A DNA stretch of 64,000 nt from Calothrix anomala FACHB-343 (GTDB lineage: Bacteria > Cyanobacteriota > Cyanobacteriia > Cyanobacteriales > Nostocaceae), in the NCBI RefSeq assembly GCF_014696435.1, contig NZ_JACJQG010000008.1:1-64000 (forward strand), written 5' to 3'. Below, piece after piece: positions 1 to 8,263 of the stretch. Position numbers and translations under genes: made by a program. A model generated the notes under the pieces. The model was given only the letters and a program-made list of their open reading frames with translations. It had not been told where the DNA came from and searched no databases. Each line of letters opens with the position of its first letter. The stretch's first letter is position 1.

Positions 1-207
1 GTTATGTTCATTGGCTTGAGGAGATGATGTTATGTTGACTATTTTAGGCTTTTTAGAATTACTCTAACCAAATATGTAAAGTTTTGTATCGAGATTCAAC
101 ATTTCTGACCCATCATCATTAATTTTGATGGTTTTTCTGTAAATACTATATTGCTGCAAACTCTAGAGAGAAAATTGGGAATACAAATAATTTATCTACA
201 ATCAGAT

Positions 208-324
208 TTATTGATCTCTTTTAGGTGGAATTCCATTATCCATTGGTTTTTTTCTACCTGGTGTTTGACGATCTTGGTTTTTTTGATTGGCTGATTGCTG
301 GGATTTGTTTGATTTATTGGACAT
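208..324 (-). CDS. Possible small hydrophilic protein (38 aa)
   Basis: An ATG ORF of 38 codons ending in TAA. The product is very rich in Lys, Gln, Asn, Ser and Pro and has no hydrophobic segment, so it would be soluble and probably disordered. It starts MSNKSNKSQQ and ends PPKRDQ. Only a weak AGGG lies upstream of the ATG. I do not recognise a family. Low-complexity cationic proteins of this size are common in cyanobacteria, but chance is a real alternative at this length. Confidence 0.35.
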   Translation of the reverse strand: MSNKSNKSQQSANQKNQDRQTPGRKKPMDNGIPPKRDQ

Positions 325-471
325 GATTTTAACCCTGTGAAGAATGTGTAATTTGTCTACATTTTTAATCTACATGATATGTCAGGTTATTTCCGCAAAA
401 TATTTTAAGGGTTTATAATTTACTCAAATAAAAATAGCTAATTCTCAATCTGGCTAGTACCGCTACGCGGA

Positions 472-501
472 AGTCAAAAGTCAAAAGTCAAAAGTCAAAA
501 G
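472..501. repeat. Heptamer tandem repeat (GTCAAAA)
   Basis: Four head-to-tail copies of GTCAAAA, preceded by the small palindrome CCGCTACGCGG. This is the short tandemly repeated repetitive (STRR) type known from heterocystous cyanobacteria. The stretch 325-651 around it is AT-rich and holds no gene I can support. Confidence 0.8.
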
Positions 502-651
502 ACTTATATACTAGGCTTTTGCACCATTTGGAATTATATGTTTATGCCGTGGTCTACTAGTTTATATAAAAATTTTTTTAGTTAAGGCTTTGGCGAAATT
601 ATGAGCAAAGCACAAAATGAGGCAATAAAAGCAATTTTGTAAAATAAATTC

Positions 652-685
652 AAAAAAAAGAGACGCCTGATTATTGTACGTCTCT
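652..685 (-). terminator. Rho-independent terminator, minus strand
   Basis: The 7-bp stem AGAGACG/CGTCTCT has a 13-nt loop and is followed, reading on the minus strand, by a run of eight T. It lies 64 bp beyond the stop of the small ORF at 750-887 and could also end a longer transcript from hisA. Confidence 0.65.
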
Positions 686-749
686 AGAACAGAGGAAACC
701 CATTACTTATTAAAAATAAAATTGAAAATAAAATTAAAAAATTTAAAAA

Positions 750-887
750 TTAATGTTTAAAAACTCTCACAAATAGAAACTTAGTTTGTTGTATCAAGCT
801 TTTGAGGTTGCTGTTAAACCTGATAGCGCCAGGTTCAGTTTTGCTTGGCTTACCAATTTTGGGAGGTTTGGGACGAGGACGTTTCAT
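750..887 (-). CDS. Possible small Pro/Lys-rich peptide (45 aa)
   Basis: An ATG ORF of 45 codons. The N-terminus is strongly basic and proline-rich (MKRPRPKPPKIGKPSK), and the C-terminal half is more hydrophobic (LIQQTKFLFVRVFKH). There is no signal peptide and no obvious Shine-Dalgarno sequence. A good minus-strand terminator follows 64 bp downstream, which supports a transcript ending here. I recognise no family. It could be a small ribosome- or membrane-associated protein, or a non-coding transcript that happens to be open. Confidence 0.35.
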   Translation of the reverse strand: MKRPRPKPPKIGKPSKTEPGAIRFNSNLKSLIQQTKFLFVRVFKH

Positions 888-1046
888 TGGACACAATGAT
901 TAATGGTTAACTCGCTACACATTGGACTACAAGGGTATAAATTATGAATCCGGAAAATTTAAAGTCTAATTCACTCGTCAGTCCGGGTTTTACTGGCCTG
1001 ACAAATGCATTTACAGCATATTTCAGGTAAATGAGGTACGCGCGTC

Positions 1047-1070
1047 GGGGCATGGCAGTGCCAGTGCCCC
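1047..1070. repeat. Short GGGGCA...TGCCCC palindrome
   Basis: The imperfect inverted repeat GGGGCATGGCA/TGCCAGTGCCCC is followed by TAC, resembling one end of the GTAGGGGC elements at 28441 and 20052. It lies in the spacer downstream of hisA (888-1142), where I see no convincing gene. Confidence 0.55.
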
Positions 1071-1142
1071 TACAATCAACGACAATCTGTATCTCAGCAA
1101 CTGGCAATCTGCTGTATCTGTTTTGAGAGAGGAGAGGACATG

Positions 1143-1916
1143 TTAAGCAAATGAGGATAAATCCAGATTGGGGGGAATATCTTGAATTCTTCCCGGCCCG
1201 ATCGCGCGTAATGCTTCTTTAAGGTCAACATCGCCAGTATACAAGGCACGACCGACAATTACACCGTTTACACCTTGGGGTTCTAAGGCTAATAAGCTCA
1301 ACAAGTCGGTAACAGAACTGACGCCACCAGAAGCTATGACTGGAATTGAGATTGTGCTGGCTAGTTCTCGCAATGCTTCTATATTGGGGCCGGAGAGTGT
1401 ACCATCACGATGGATATCGGTGTAGATAATGGCTGCGGCTCCTAATTCTTGCATTTGGACGGCTAGTTGGGTGGCTAAAACTTCTGAGGTTTCTAACCAA
1501 CCGCGAGTGGCTACGAGTCCGTTACGGGCGTCAATGCCGATAATAATCTGTCCGGGGAATTCTTGGCAGAGTTGCTGGACTAACTGGGGTTGTTCTACAG
1601 CGACAGTTCCGAGAATCGCCCGTTGTACGCCTGTATTGAATAGCTGCTGAACGCTAGTGCGATCGCGCAATCCCCCACCAACTTGAATGGGTACGGATAC
1701 AGCTTGCGCGATCGCCTCAATTGCGGCTAAATTGACAATTTTACCGGCTTTGGCTCCATCAAGATCCACCACATGTAGCCTAGATGCACCATTATCTACC
1801 CATTGTTTAGCAACATCAGCAGGGTTCTCGCTAAAAACTTGCGAGCGATCGTAGTCTCCCTGATAAAGTCGTACACAACGCCCTGCTAATAAATCAATTG
1901 CTGGAATTACATCCAT
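1143..1916 (-). CDS. hisA: HisA, phosphoribosylformimino-AICAR isomerase
   Basis: The product (257 aa) catalyses the Amadori isomerisation of ProFAR to PRFAR, the fourth step of histidine biosynthesis, in the cytoplasm. It is a full-length (beta/alpha)8 barrel. The N-terminal catalytic Asp is in [12 protein letters not shown] (D8), and the second acid is in IGIDARNG near residue 128. The two phosphate-binding segments are visible as QVGGGLRD and ASGGVSS. The ATG is preceded by a GAGGACAAGG Shine-Dalgarno region. It stands alone; hisC lies 34 kb away, as is usual for the scattered his genes of cyanobacteria. The related HisF is excluded by the sequence around the first Asp and by the HisA-type loop. 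Confidence 0.97.
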   Translation of the reverse strand: MDVIPAIDLLAGRCVRLYQGDYDRSQVFSENPADVAKQWVDNGASRLHVVDLDGAKAGKIVNLAAIEAIAQAVSVPIQVGGGLRDRTSVQQLFNTGVQRAILGTVAVEQPQLVQQLCQEFPGQIIIGIDARNGLVATRGWLETSEVLATQLAVQMQELGAAAIIYTDIHRDGTLSGPNIEALRELASTISIPVIASGGVSSVTDLLSLLALEPQGVNGVIVGRALYTGDVDLKEALRAIGPGRIQDIPPNLDLSSFA

Positions 1917-1947
1917 TTACCTTGTCCTCAATCCAATCCAAAGCTAG

Positions 1948-2262
1948 CTATAGGTGGTTTTTCTCTGTGGCAATTTTCTGTTTTAATTGCTTTACAGCTT
2001 GCCAAAAACCTAACACGATCAGAATATTCGCCAGAGTCAAAAACACTTCTGCACCACCGTGCAACCAATCGACATTGGCTAAAGCTTTACCATAATGTAC
2101 TTTGGCATAAATTCCAGCTGGGATGGTAACACCGACAAACACTAAAGTGCCGTAAAATCCATACAAAGCCAAACGTGGCATTTGTTGACTGCGGCTGATA
2201 AACCACAAGAAACCCAAGTAAGGAAATAGTGACAGGGCAAAAAGGGCGTCTTTTGAGATCAT
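1948..2262 (-). CDS. DUF3593 membrane protein
   Basis: This 104-aa protein has three hydrophobic segments (about residues 7-24, 32-53 and 72-92) and is probably an integral membrane protein. It matches the DUF3593 family of cyanobacteria and plastids; function is not established. Its ATG overlaps the stop of the upstream DUF2499 gene by 4 nt (ATGA), so the two are translationally coupled. The two families are commonly neighbours in cyanobacteria, which suggests that they form a complex. Confidence 0.85.
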   Translation of the reverse strand: MISKDALFALSLFPYLGFLWFISRSQQMPRLALYGFYGTLVFVGVTIPAGIYAKVHYGKALANVDWLHGGAEVFLTLANILIVLGFWQAVKQLKQKIATEKNHL

Positions 2263-2606
2263 CGCTCTGATTTGATAGGTTGGGCTGCAACAGAATCTAT
2301 TCCCTTATGGGCAGATTTGGCAGAACGCCAAATCCATACCGCAGCTGCCCAAAGGGTAAAATTACCAACTAAGGTCATGGTAGCTTGAAGCGTTACCAGC
2401 CATTCTAAAGATTCTGGATTGTCGAAATAATGCCAAGTGCAAGCACACATAGCACTGACTAAAGCAGGTAACATGGCGAAGGATAATCCCCACCAAGTGC
2501 GGTTACCAGTGAGTTCGCCGTAAGTCCAGATTAACCAAATGGCGGCCATCCACTCAATGACGCTAGAAACATGAATTATCCAGGTGGGAATTGAAAGGGC
2601 GTGCAT
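2259..2606 (-). CDS. DUF2499 membrane protein
   Basis: This protein of about 115 aa has three hydrophobic segments and the DUF2499 hallmarks: SIPTWIIHVSSVIEW near the N-terminus, then CACTWHYFDN. The function is unknown; the family is conserved in oxygenic phototrophs. I start it at the ATG at 2606. A TTG six codons upstream belongs to a GTCAAAA-type tandem repeat and would only add repeat-encoded residues. It is the first gene of a two-gene operon with DUF3593, with a 4-nt overlap. Confidence 0.85.
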   Translation of the reverse strand: MHALSIPTWIIHVSSVIEWMAAIWLIWTYGELTGNRTWWGLSFAMLPALVSAMCACTWHYFDNPESLEWLVTLQATMTLVGNFTLWAAAVWIWRSAKSAHKGIDSVAAQPIKSER

Positions 2607-2658
2607 AAGTAAGTTAAAAGTCAAAAGTCAAGAGTTCGAGTAAGTTTCAGTGAGGACA

Positions 2659-2688
2659 GTCAACAGTCAACAGTCAACAGTCAACAGT
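2659..2688. repeat. Heptamer tandem repeat (GTCAACA)
   Basis: Four copies of GTCAACA stand in the 277-bp spacer between the divergent DUF2499 and csaB genes. Further down, short CTCCCTGCTCCC-type repeats occur around 2718-2745. The csaB promoter must lie in this spacer, but I cannot pick out convincing elements. Confidence 0.8.
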
Positions 2689-2883
2689 TAAGGGTCAAAA
2701 CTTATGAGTTATTTCTCCCCTGCTCCCTGCTCCCTGCTCCCCTGCTTCTTCCCATCTTCCCATAAGAAAAATCGGATTTTTTGGTAAGTATGCCAGCCGC
2801 CTCACCTAACTTCTGTATAAGTAATAGATAATCAGGTGCAAAGAAAGTCAATTAGCAAAAATTAGCAAAATCTCAAATCACAA

Positions 2884-3936
2884 ATGAAACCGATGCGGGC
2901 GTTATTATCTGGGTATTACGGAAAAGGTAATGGTGGTGACGAAGCTTTATTGGCAACGCTGTTGCAAATGTTACCGCCCCATGTGACACCTGTGGTGCTT
3001 TCTGGTAATCCGCAGGAAACGCGCGATCGCTATGGTGTAGAAACTGTTAATCGTATGGCTTTTTTACCTGTAATCCAAGCTATGCGTTCTTGCGATGCTT
3101 TTATTTGGGGCGGTGGCTCTTTAATCCAAGATGTTACTAGTGCCATTAATCCTTTTTATTATGGGGGATTGATGACTTTGGCGCAGCAGATGGGTTTAAA
3201 AACTGTAGCGTGGGGTCAAGGAATAGGGCCGCTAAAGCGTCCACAAACTCGTTGGTTAGCGCGACAGAATTTTGCAGGTTGTACCAAGGTTAGTGTACGC
3301 GATCGCGCTAGTGCGGCTTTGTTATCTGATTGGCAAATTTCCTGTATTCTGGCACCCGATCCGGTTTGGGCGTTAGAATCTCAGCCTGTACCCGGACTTA
3401 GCGATTTACCAACCCCTAGAGTGGCGGTGACGTTGCGATCGCATTCTCAACTGACAGAAACGCGCTTGGCAAATTTAACTAGCGCTGTGGTTGATTTCCA
3501 AAAAGCCACCCAAGCTTTTATCTTACTGTTGCCGTTTCAAAAAAGTGAAGATTTAGCCATTGCTGAAGCGATTCAACCCCATCTGCAAGATGTGAGCCAA
3601 ATTATCTGTCTAGAAGATCCCCAGCTTTTAAAAGGCGTATATCGCGGTGTAGAAATGACCATTGGAATGCGCCTGCACAGCTTAATTATGGCTGCTGCTG
3701 AAGGTTGTCGCTGTTTTGCTCTTAGCTACGATCCTAAGGTAAATCGACTGATGGAAGAATTAGAAATGCCAGGATGGGATTTAGCAAATTTACCAGACGA
3801 TCCCCATGTGATTAGTCAGGCTTGGATTGAGCATTACAATCATGGTTCTCGGTTGTCGTCTGAGAAACTTCAGTCTTTGGTAAACCAAGCTTTGATGCAC
3901 CGTCAGGTGTTAGCAGAGGCATTAACAATTGATTGA
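2884..3936 (+). CDS. csaB: CsaB, polysaccharide pyruvyl transferase
   Basis: A 350-aa member of the polysaccharide pyruvyl transferase family, CsaB type. CsaB proteins add pyruvate ketal from phosphoenolpyruvate to cell-wall polysaccharide, which in other bacteria creates the binding site for SLH-domain proteins. Visible features are the glycine-rich start LLSGYYGKGNGGDEALL, WGGGSLIQD, GWGQGIGP and the C-terminal GMRLHSLIMAA motif. Length is normal and the start at ATG 2884 fits the family. An SLH-domain protein is encoded at 20.2 kb, a plausible functional link though not an operon. Confidence 0.9.
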   Translation: MKPMRALLSGYYGKGNGGDEALLATLLQMLPPHVTPVVLSGNPQETRDRYGVETVNRMAFLPVIQAMRSCDAFIWGGGSLIQDVTSAINPFYYGGLMTLAQQMGLKTVAWGQGIGPLKRPQTRWLARQNFAGCTKVSVRDRASAALLSDWQISCILAPDPVWALESQPVPGLSDLPTPRVAVTLRSHSQLTETRLANLTSAVVDFQKATQAFILLLPFQKSEDLAIAEAIQPHLQDVSQIICLEDPQLLKGVYRGVEMTIGMRLHSLIMAAAEGCRCFALSYDPKVNRLMEELEMPGWDLANLPDDPHVISQAWIEHYNHGSRLSSEKLQSLVNQALMHRQVLAEALTID

Positions 3937-3991
3937 TTGTCCGCCCTAAAATTGAATAGTAATTGAATGTGTAGTTGCAAAAACAAAAATC

Positions 3992-4615
3992 ATGACTCGT
4001 CGTCATCTTTTGCAAGAGGGACAATCTTACACATTTCGCTCTTATTTTGAAATGCCTTATGAAGCAGACGAAATTTTAGCGGAATTGGGTTATGGTTTGT
4101 TAAAAAAACGAATGGAGTTACCCAGGAGCGATCGCAATTTAGAACGGTTAGCAGAATTACGCCAGCGAATTGATGAATCTTTACCTCTGGTGAGTTTAAG
4201 CAGCGAAACAGCAAGGCGTGAAACCCTGGTTGCACCTACATTGCTGGAAGTTGCTCGTTATTGTCAATGTCAACTGCGGATTGAGTACCCATTAATAGTA
4301 AATAACTGGTTAAAGGGTAATTTAGATTATTTTCTTAAACTCCATCCAGGTTTATTGGTAGTTGAAGCCAAAAATGATGACTTAACCAGAGGTTTTACAC
4401 AACTTGCAGTAGAGTTAATCGCTATTTCTCAAGTTGAAGCAGGCGAGATTTTTTATGGTGCAGTCACAATTGGTGATGCTTGGCGTTTTGGTTGTTTAGA
4501 AACAACAAAGCAGCAGATTTTGCAGGATATTTCGCTATATCGAATTCCCGATGATTTGGAGGATTTAATGAAAATTTTGGTAGGTATTTTAGAATTAGAT
4601 CGCAGTAATTCTTAA
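3992..4615 (+). CDS. PD-(D/E)XK-like cyanobacterial protein
   Basis: A 207-aa cytoplasmic protein. The C-terminal half looks like a restriction-endonuclease-like fold: an Asp in KGNLDYF near residue 110, then LLVVEAKNDD around 125-135 (the E-x-K of the active site), then an amphipathic helix GFTQLAVELIAI. This resembles stand-alone PD-(D/E)XK proteins that are numerous in cyanobacteria; substrate and role are unknown. It follows csaB by 55 bp on the same strand and is closed by a strong terminator. Nuclease activity is inferred from the motif only. Confidence 0.6.
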   Translation: MTRRHLLQEGQSYTFRSYFEMPYEADEILAELGYGLLKKRMELPRSDRNLERLAELRQRIDESLPLVSLSSETARRETLVAPTLLEVARYCQCQLRIEYPLIVNNWLKGNLDYFLKLHPGLLVVEAKNDDLTRGFTQLAVELIAISQVEAGEIFYGAVTIGDAWRFGCLETTKQQILQDISLYRIPDDLEDLMKILVGILELDRSNS

Positions 4616-4633
4616 TTGCTGTGGCGATAATTA

Positions 4634-4679
4634 AGCGATCGCACTATCTAAAACCCAGAGTGCGATCGCTTTTAATTTT
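4634..4679 (+). terminator. Terminator built on two HIP1 octamers
   Basis: A perfect 12-bp stem AGCGATCGCACT/AGTGCGATCGCT with a 13-nt loop is followed by TTTAATTTT. It sits 18 bp after the stop of the PD-(D/E)XK-like gene. Both arms contain the HIP1 octamer GCGATCGC. Confidence 0.8.
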
Positions 4680-4701
4680 GAAAAATATACTATTGTTTCA
4701 A

Positions 4702-4775
4702 TGGCTCAGGTCTGACTTGAACAGACGACCCCAGGCTTATGAGTCCCGTGCTCTAACCAACTGAGCTACTGAGCC
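4702..4775 (-). tRNA. tRNA-Met (CAT anticodon)
   Basis: A full cloverleaf can be drawn: acceptor GGCTCAG/CTGAGCC, D-arm GCTC/GAGC, anticodon loop CTCATAA, T-arm GTCTG/CAGAC with loop TTCAAGT, discriminator A. The anticodon CAT is at 4739-4741. Pair 31-39 in the anticodon stem reads A-G, a mismatch. The first acceptor pair G-C speaks against the initiator. An isoleucine tRNA with a modified CAT anticodon cannot be excluded by eye. No CCA is encoded. Confidence 0.92.
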
Positions 4776-4916
4776 GTGTTTTTTCACATTTCTAAATATA
4801 ACAGAAAAACTTCGTCGTTGCTAGTCTATCTGACAAATAATTTTTTTGAGTCAATGGTCAAAGGTCAACGGTCAATAGTCCAGGGTCAATAGTCCATAGT
4901 CCATAACATGACCAAT

Positions 4917-5028
4917 AGACCTCTTGCAAAAGTCCTAATTTTCTCATTCTTCTCTGCGTCTGGTGCGGCTCTGCGTGAGCTTTTCAAACTCCTAATCAAC
5001 ACAGCGACAATATTTATGCAAGAAGTCT
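4917..5028. repeat. MITE-like element, AGACTTCTTGCA ends (copy 1)
   Basis: The ends TAGACCTCTTGCAAAAGT and TTTATGCAAGAAGTCTA form an imperfect terminal inverted repeat around about 110 bp. A second copy of like size and interior (CTGCGTCT words) lies at 38566-38672. No ORF is inside. This fits a non-autonomous element; no matching transposase is in the window. Confidence 0.65.
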
Positions 5029-5030
5029 AA

Positions 5031-5060
5031 TGACCAATGACCAATGACCAATGACCAATG
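5031..5060. repeat. Heptamer tandem repeat (TGACCAA)
   Basis: Four copies of TGACCAA abut the MITE-like element just upstream of it. Related GTCAATAGTCC words occur at 4855-4905. This is STRR-type DNA without coding potential. Confidence 0.75.
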
Positions 5061-5074
5061 AGCAATAAGCAAGC

Positions 5075-5097
5075 AAAAGAGGGAGTTAAACTCCCTC
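5075..5097 (-). terminator. Terminator of the LysM/M23 gene
   Basis: Reading on the minus strand, GAGGGAG and CTCCCTC form a 7-bp stem around TTTAA and run into TTTT. It begins 40 bp after the stop codon of the gene at 5137. Confidence 0.7.
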
Positions 5098-5136
5098 CAA
5101 ACATCAAGCAATGGCTTAATTGTAGACAATCAGCAA

Positions 5137-7452
5137 TTAAATCCGACTTGCTAGTAAGGCAATAGGGTTAACGGCTCCCTTACCTGCACGATGGATTTCA
5201 AAATGGCTGTGTGGCCCAGTACTGAAACCGGTGCTACCCATTGCCGCAATTGTTTCGCCTTGTCTGACTTGCTGACCTACCTGCACAAATATCTTGCTGT
5301 TGTGACCATAGCGAGTCATGCTGCCATCAGGATGGCGGATGTCTACCAAATTACCGTAGCCGCCGTTGTTCCAGCCTGCTTTTTCGACTACACCATCTGC
5401 TGAGGCGTAAATCGGCGTGCCGGTGGAGTTAGCAACGTCAATCCCTTTGTGCATTCTTCCCCAGCGCCAACCATAACCAGAGGTCAGCACACCTTTTGCC
5501 GGCCAAATATAAGCTGCAGTTGAGGTGGATGGTGGGGGTGTAGCTTCGTCAATTGGCTTAGGTAGATAGCGGTCTACTGCTGATAAGGCTGGTAAGCCAC
5601 TGGGAGAAACTGTAGTTCCCCGCATTTTGCCTAAGGAATCAGAAGCATTAACACCTCTGGGAGGAGTAGCAACTCTTGTAGCTGGGATGTTACGTCCAGG
5701 ATTTTGGTTAGAGAAGAACTCTGGGTTTACTGGCTCAGTAGGCTGCGTCGCCCGATATGCAGGCTTGATGGGTTGGGTGGAATAGTTACCAGTTCCAATG
5801 GGCGCAGGTACAGGAATCTGTACAGAATTCCGTGGTGTAGTCGGGCTAGATACCGCGAAATTACTGGGATTGAGAACAGGAACTGATACAGCCGCAGGAT
5901 TTTTATTTTCGCTGACAGCTGGTGTGACTACGCCTGCTTGTTGGGCACGATATTTTTCCCGCAATCTTTGAATTTCCGCTTGTAAGCTTTGGAGACGCTC
6001 ATTACTTTTAGCGTTGGCTAGCTTCTGCGGTTTTTTGTTCGATTGCATTTCCACAATCACTTTGGGCACTGGAGAATCGCCACCCATACCATAAGAGTTA
6101 TCAGGCTGGGAGTCGGTTTCAGAAACTGCGGTGTTGGTGGAAATCTGATTTTCAGTAGTGACTGGTGTTGGTACGGTCACACTGTTGTTGTTGACGACTG
6201 GTAACTGTGGTGTAGCAGCTACGGTCGGGGTAACAACAGGAGTGTTGACAGGGGATGGTGCTACTGTGGCAGTAACATCAGGCTGTTCTACAATGGGGTT
6301 AGTAGCTTCAGTCGATTGGTTAGCTGTGCTGCTGTCAACCTTAGCGGCAGGAACTACCAATTTTTGACTGATTTGCAGTTGGTTGGGGTTGTTGAGATGA
6401 TTTGTTTGAGCTAATTCTGAAACCGAAGTACCGTACTTTTTAGCGATCGCTGCTAGGGTATCTCCTGGTTTGACTTCGTAGTCCACAGCAGCTGATGGTG
6501 CTGCTGTTTTGATTGTGGGTGCTACGGGTGTAACTACAGGTACATTAGTCGCAGTAGTGGCACTATTAGTGGTACTAGGTCTTGCCTGTTTTAATTTGGA
6601 TATCAGACTAGCTTGACTAGAATTGGTATTGGTTGCTTTTTGCTCTGTTGTAATCTTGCTTGCGTTGAGTTGTGGCGTTTTCTCAACTACAGATTGGTTT
6701 GGAGCTAACTCAGCGTTAGTTGGTGATGAATTTTGGGTCTCCTCAGACCGCAACTCCGCCAGACTTTGTTTTAAACGGTTCGATTTTTCTTGTAAGCGGT
6801 TGAGAGCAAACTCTTGCTGCGCTTTCAACTGTGCAGTTACTTCGCTGTCTGCAGCCTGATTTTCTGTTGCTAGTGGTGTCAGGGATGTAGTTGGCGAGTT
6901 AACTACACTGTTAGCAATAGAAACTTTCTGTAATTGTTTTACTTTGTTGGCTGCTTGCAAACTCTCTATTAGTTGAGGCTGCTGATAGAAAGAACTTGTA
7001 TAAGTTGTTGTGGCTTTAGCTGTTGCATCTGTTGTCGGAACTGGTACAGACACTCCACTGGCTGCAACTTGTAATTTAGCTTCAAGCCCAGGCAGTTGTG
7101 AAATTGCTGTAGGTTCCACGATAACGGGATTTTCCGGCACGCTCACGAATGAGGCGGTTTGGTTCTCCAGCTTTGTGGGGGCAAATTTCATTTCAGTGTC
7201 AGGAACAGCCGGAGTACTTGAGGCTGCCTTTTGACTGCCTACAGGAGCTGCTGCTTGGGCTTGATCGCTTTGTCGAGTCACCAAAAGACTGGTTGCTCCC
7301 ATCGATATTGCCAAGCCAATCATGGCGGCTCTTGTCCCTGCCCGGTGATTTACCCCAGAATTATTCGTGTTTGACTGCTCTACCGGGGCACTATCACTGT
7401 TAGGGGTATTGTTCAGCACAGCCTTCTCTCTCTTTTTCAATGCTCGTTTCAA
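5137..7452 (-). CDS. LysM and M23-peptidase envelope protein (NlpD/EnvC-like)
   Basis: A 771-aa protein with a basic cytoplasmic start, one membrane segment near residues 43-60 (AAMIGLAISMGATSLLV) and a long Thr/Ser/Pro/Gln-rich linker. A LysM domain at about 322-369 (VDYEVKPGDTLAAIAKKYGT) binds peptidoglycan. A short coiled coil is near 475-500. The C-terminal M23 domain (about 650-765) keeps the zinc ligands in HKGID and HSHFEIH, so it may be an active endopeptidase or an amidase activator of the EnvC/NlpD kind. The start is TTG, supported by AGGAGG six bases upstream. A terminator follows 40 bp downstream. Two CRP-like half-palindromes lie 70-105 bp upstream of the start. Confidence 0.88.
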   Translation of the reverse strand: MKRALKKREKAVLNNTPNSDSAPVEQSNTNNSGVNHRAGTRAAMIGLAISMGATSLLVTRQSDQAQAAAPVGSQKAASSTPAVPDTEMKFAPTKLENQTASFVSVPENPVIVEPTAISQLPGLEAKLQVAASGVSVPVPTTDATAKATTTYTSSFYQQPQLIESLQAANKVKQLQKVSIANSVVNSPTTSLTPLATENQAADSEVTAQLKAQQEFALNRLQEKSNRLKQSLAELRSEETQNSSPTNAELAPNQSVVEKTPQLNASKITTEQKATNTNSSQASLISKLKQARPSTTNSATTATNVPVVTPVAPTIKTAAPSAAVDYEVKPGDTLAAIAKKYGTSVSELAQTNHLNNPNQLQISQKLVVPAAKVDSSTANQSTEATNPIVEQPDVTATVAPSPVNTPVVTPTVAATPQLPVVNNNSVTVPTPVTTENQISTNTAVSETDSQPDNSYGMGGDSPVPKVIVEMQSNKKPQKLANAKSNERLQSLQAEIQRLREKYRAQQAGVVTPAVSENKNPAAVSVPVLNPSNFAVSSPTTPRNSVQIPVPAPIGTGNYSTQPIKPAYRATQPTEPVNPEFFSNQNPGRNIPATRVATPPRGVNASDSLGKMRGTTVSPSGLPALSAVDRYLPKPIDEATPPPSTSTAAYIWPAKGVLTSGYGWRWGRMHKGIDVANSTGTPIYASADGVVEKAGWNNGGYGNLVDIRHPDGSMTRYGHNSKIFVQVGQQVRQGETIAAMGSTGFSTGPHSHFEIHRAGKGAVNPIALLASRI

Positions 7453-7519
7453 AGACGACCTCCTATGATCACTAGCGCTTAACTGACCTCAATTGTTTTT
7501 TCAGTCTGATACTAGTCAA

Positions 7520-7556
7520 TGATTTAGATCACATCCGCAGATTGATCGAGATCACA
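7520..7556. promoter_or_regulatory. Two tandem CRP-like sites upstream of the M23 gene
   Basis: TGA-N6-TCACA occurs twice, at 7520-7533 and 7543-7556, with a 23-bp centre spacing (about two helical turns). The CRP-type consensus is TGTGA-N6-TCACA, so each site has one full half and a partial one. The pair lies upstream of the TTG start at 7452. A cyclase gene of CyaC type is in the same window. That these bind a cyanobacterial CRP is inference. Confidence 0.35.
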
Positions 7557-8263
7557 CCCACCAGAGATACTTACGCAAGATTAACCTGCTTCTCTGATTT
7601 AGACAAGTTCACACTCATTAGCAAAACTTAACTTGCTGTGCTGACTTGTCCGTTCCATTCCTCACACCTGAAGATTTTTTGCCGTTTACAGTTGTTTTTA
7701 ACGTTTTTGCTGTTGTAGCTGGGACTGAACCAAAGTATAAGCTTTGTTATGTCCACTTTTGCTGTCAGCAATCGATTCGCTATCACTTCTGAAAAAGCCA
7801 ATCTCCCTGCTGTAGATATCTTCAAGAGATATTTAACCAATCCGTCTACCCAACACGAGACTTTACGTTGATTATTCCCTAAAAGACAACCGTATTATCT
7901 CCCAGCTACTTTTTTCCTTTTGGTAAATCAAGCTTGAGTCAAAAATGACTAAATGCCCTATAAGACTAGGTTTTTGTCCTTTTGTTCCCAAGTTTAGAGA
8001 TAATTGAAATTCATCAAAATCTATCATTCAATTTGCGGATTGACCTGGATTTTAGATACAAATTTCTTATATAAGCTGGCCGAGGTTTGTAAGTATTGTT
8101 TACTCAACTTCGTAAAAGCTTACAGACTCAAGTATAACCATTCACTGGAATTTGGCTGTAACAATCGCTAATATTTGCCCAATTTAGTTAAATCTTTAAA
8201 TTGAGCCAGAGAATTATAGATTTTATTTAAGTATTTCTACTGAAATTTTTCTAGAGCAGAGGT
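7557..8263. other. Spacer without a supported gene
   Basis: About 700 bp of AT-rich DNA between the M23 gene start and the end of trmL. It contains a lone ACTTACGCAAGATTA word (7570) resembling one end of the elements at 39805 and 61583. A 70-codon minus-strand ORF at 7628-7840 has no family resemblance or ribosome site. I see no RNA gene. Confidence 0.5.

Noticed and set aside
907-1107. 66-codon minus-strand ORF downstream of hisA
   Set aside because: It overlaps the GGGGCA palindrome, has no ribosome site, and reads as translated repeat-like spacer DNA.
472-5060. CRISPR array suspected from dense short repeats
   Set aside because: Repeats are contiguous heptamers without unique spacers; no cas gene is in the window.
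7628-7840. 70-codon minus-strand ORF upstream of the M23 gene
   Set aside because: No family resemblance, no Shine-Dalgarno, composition like AT-rich spacer.
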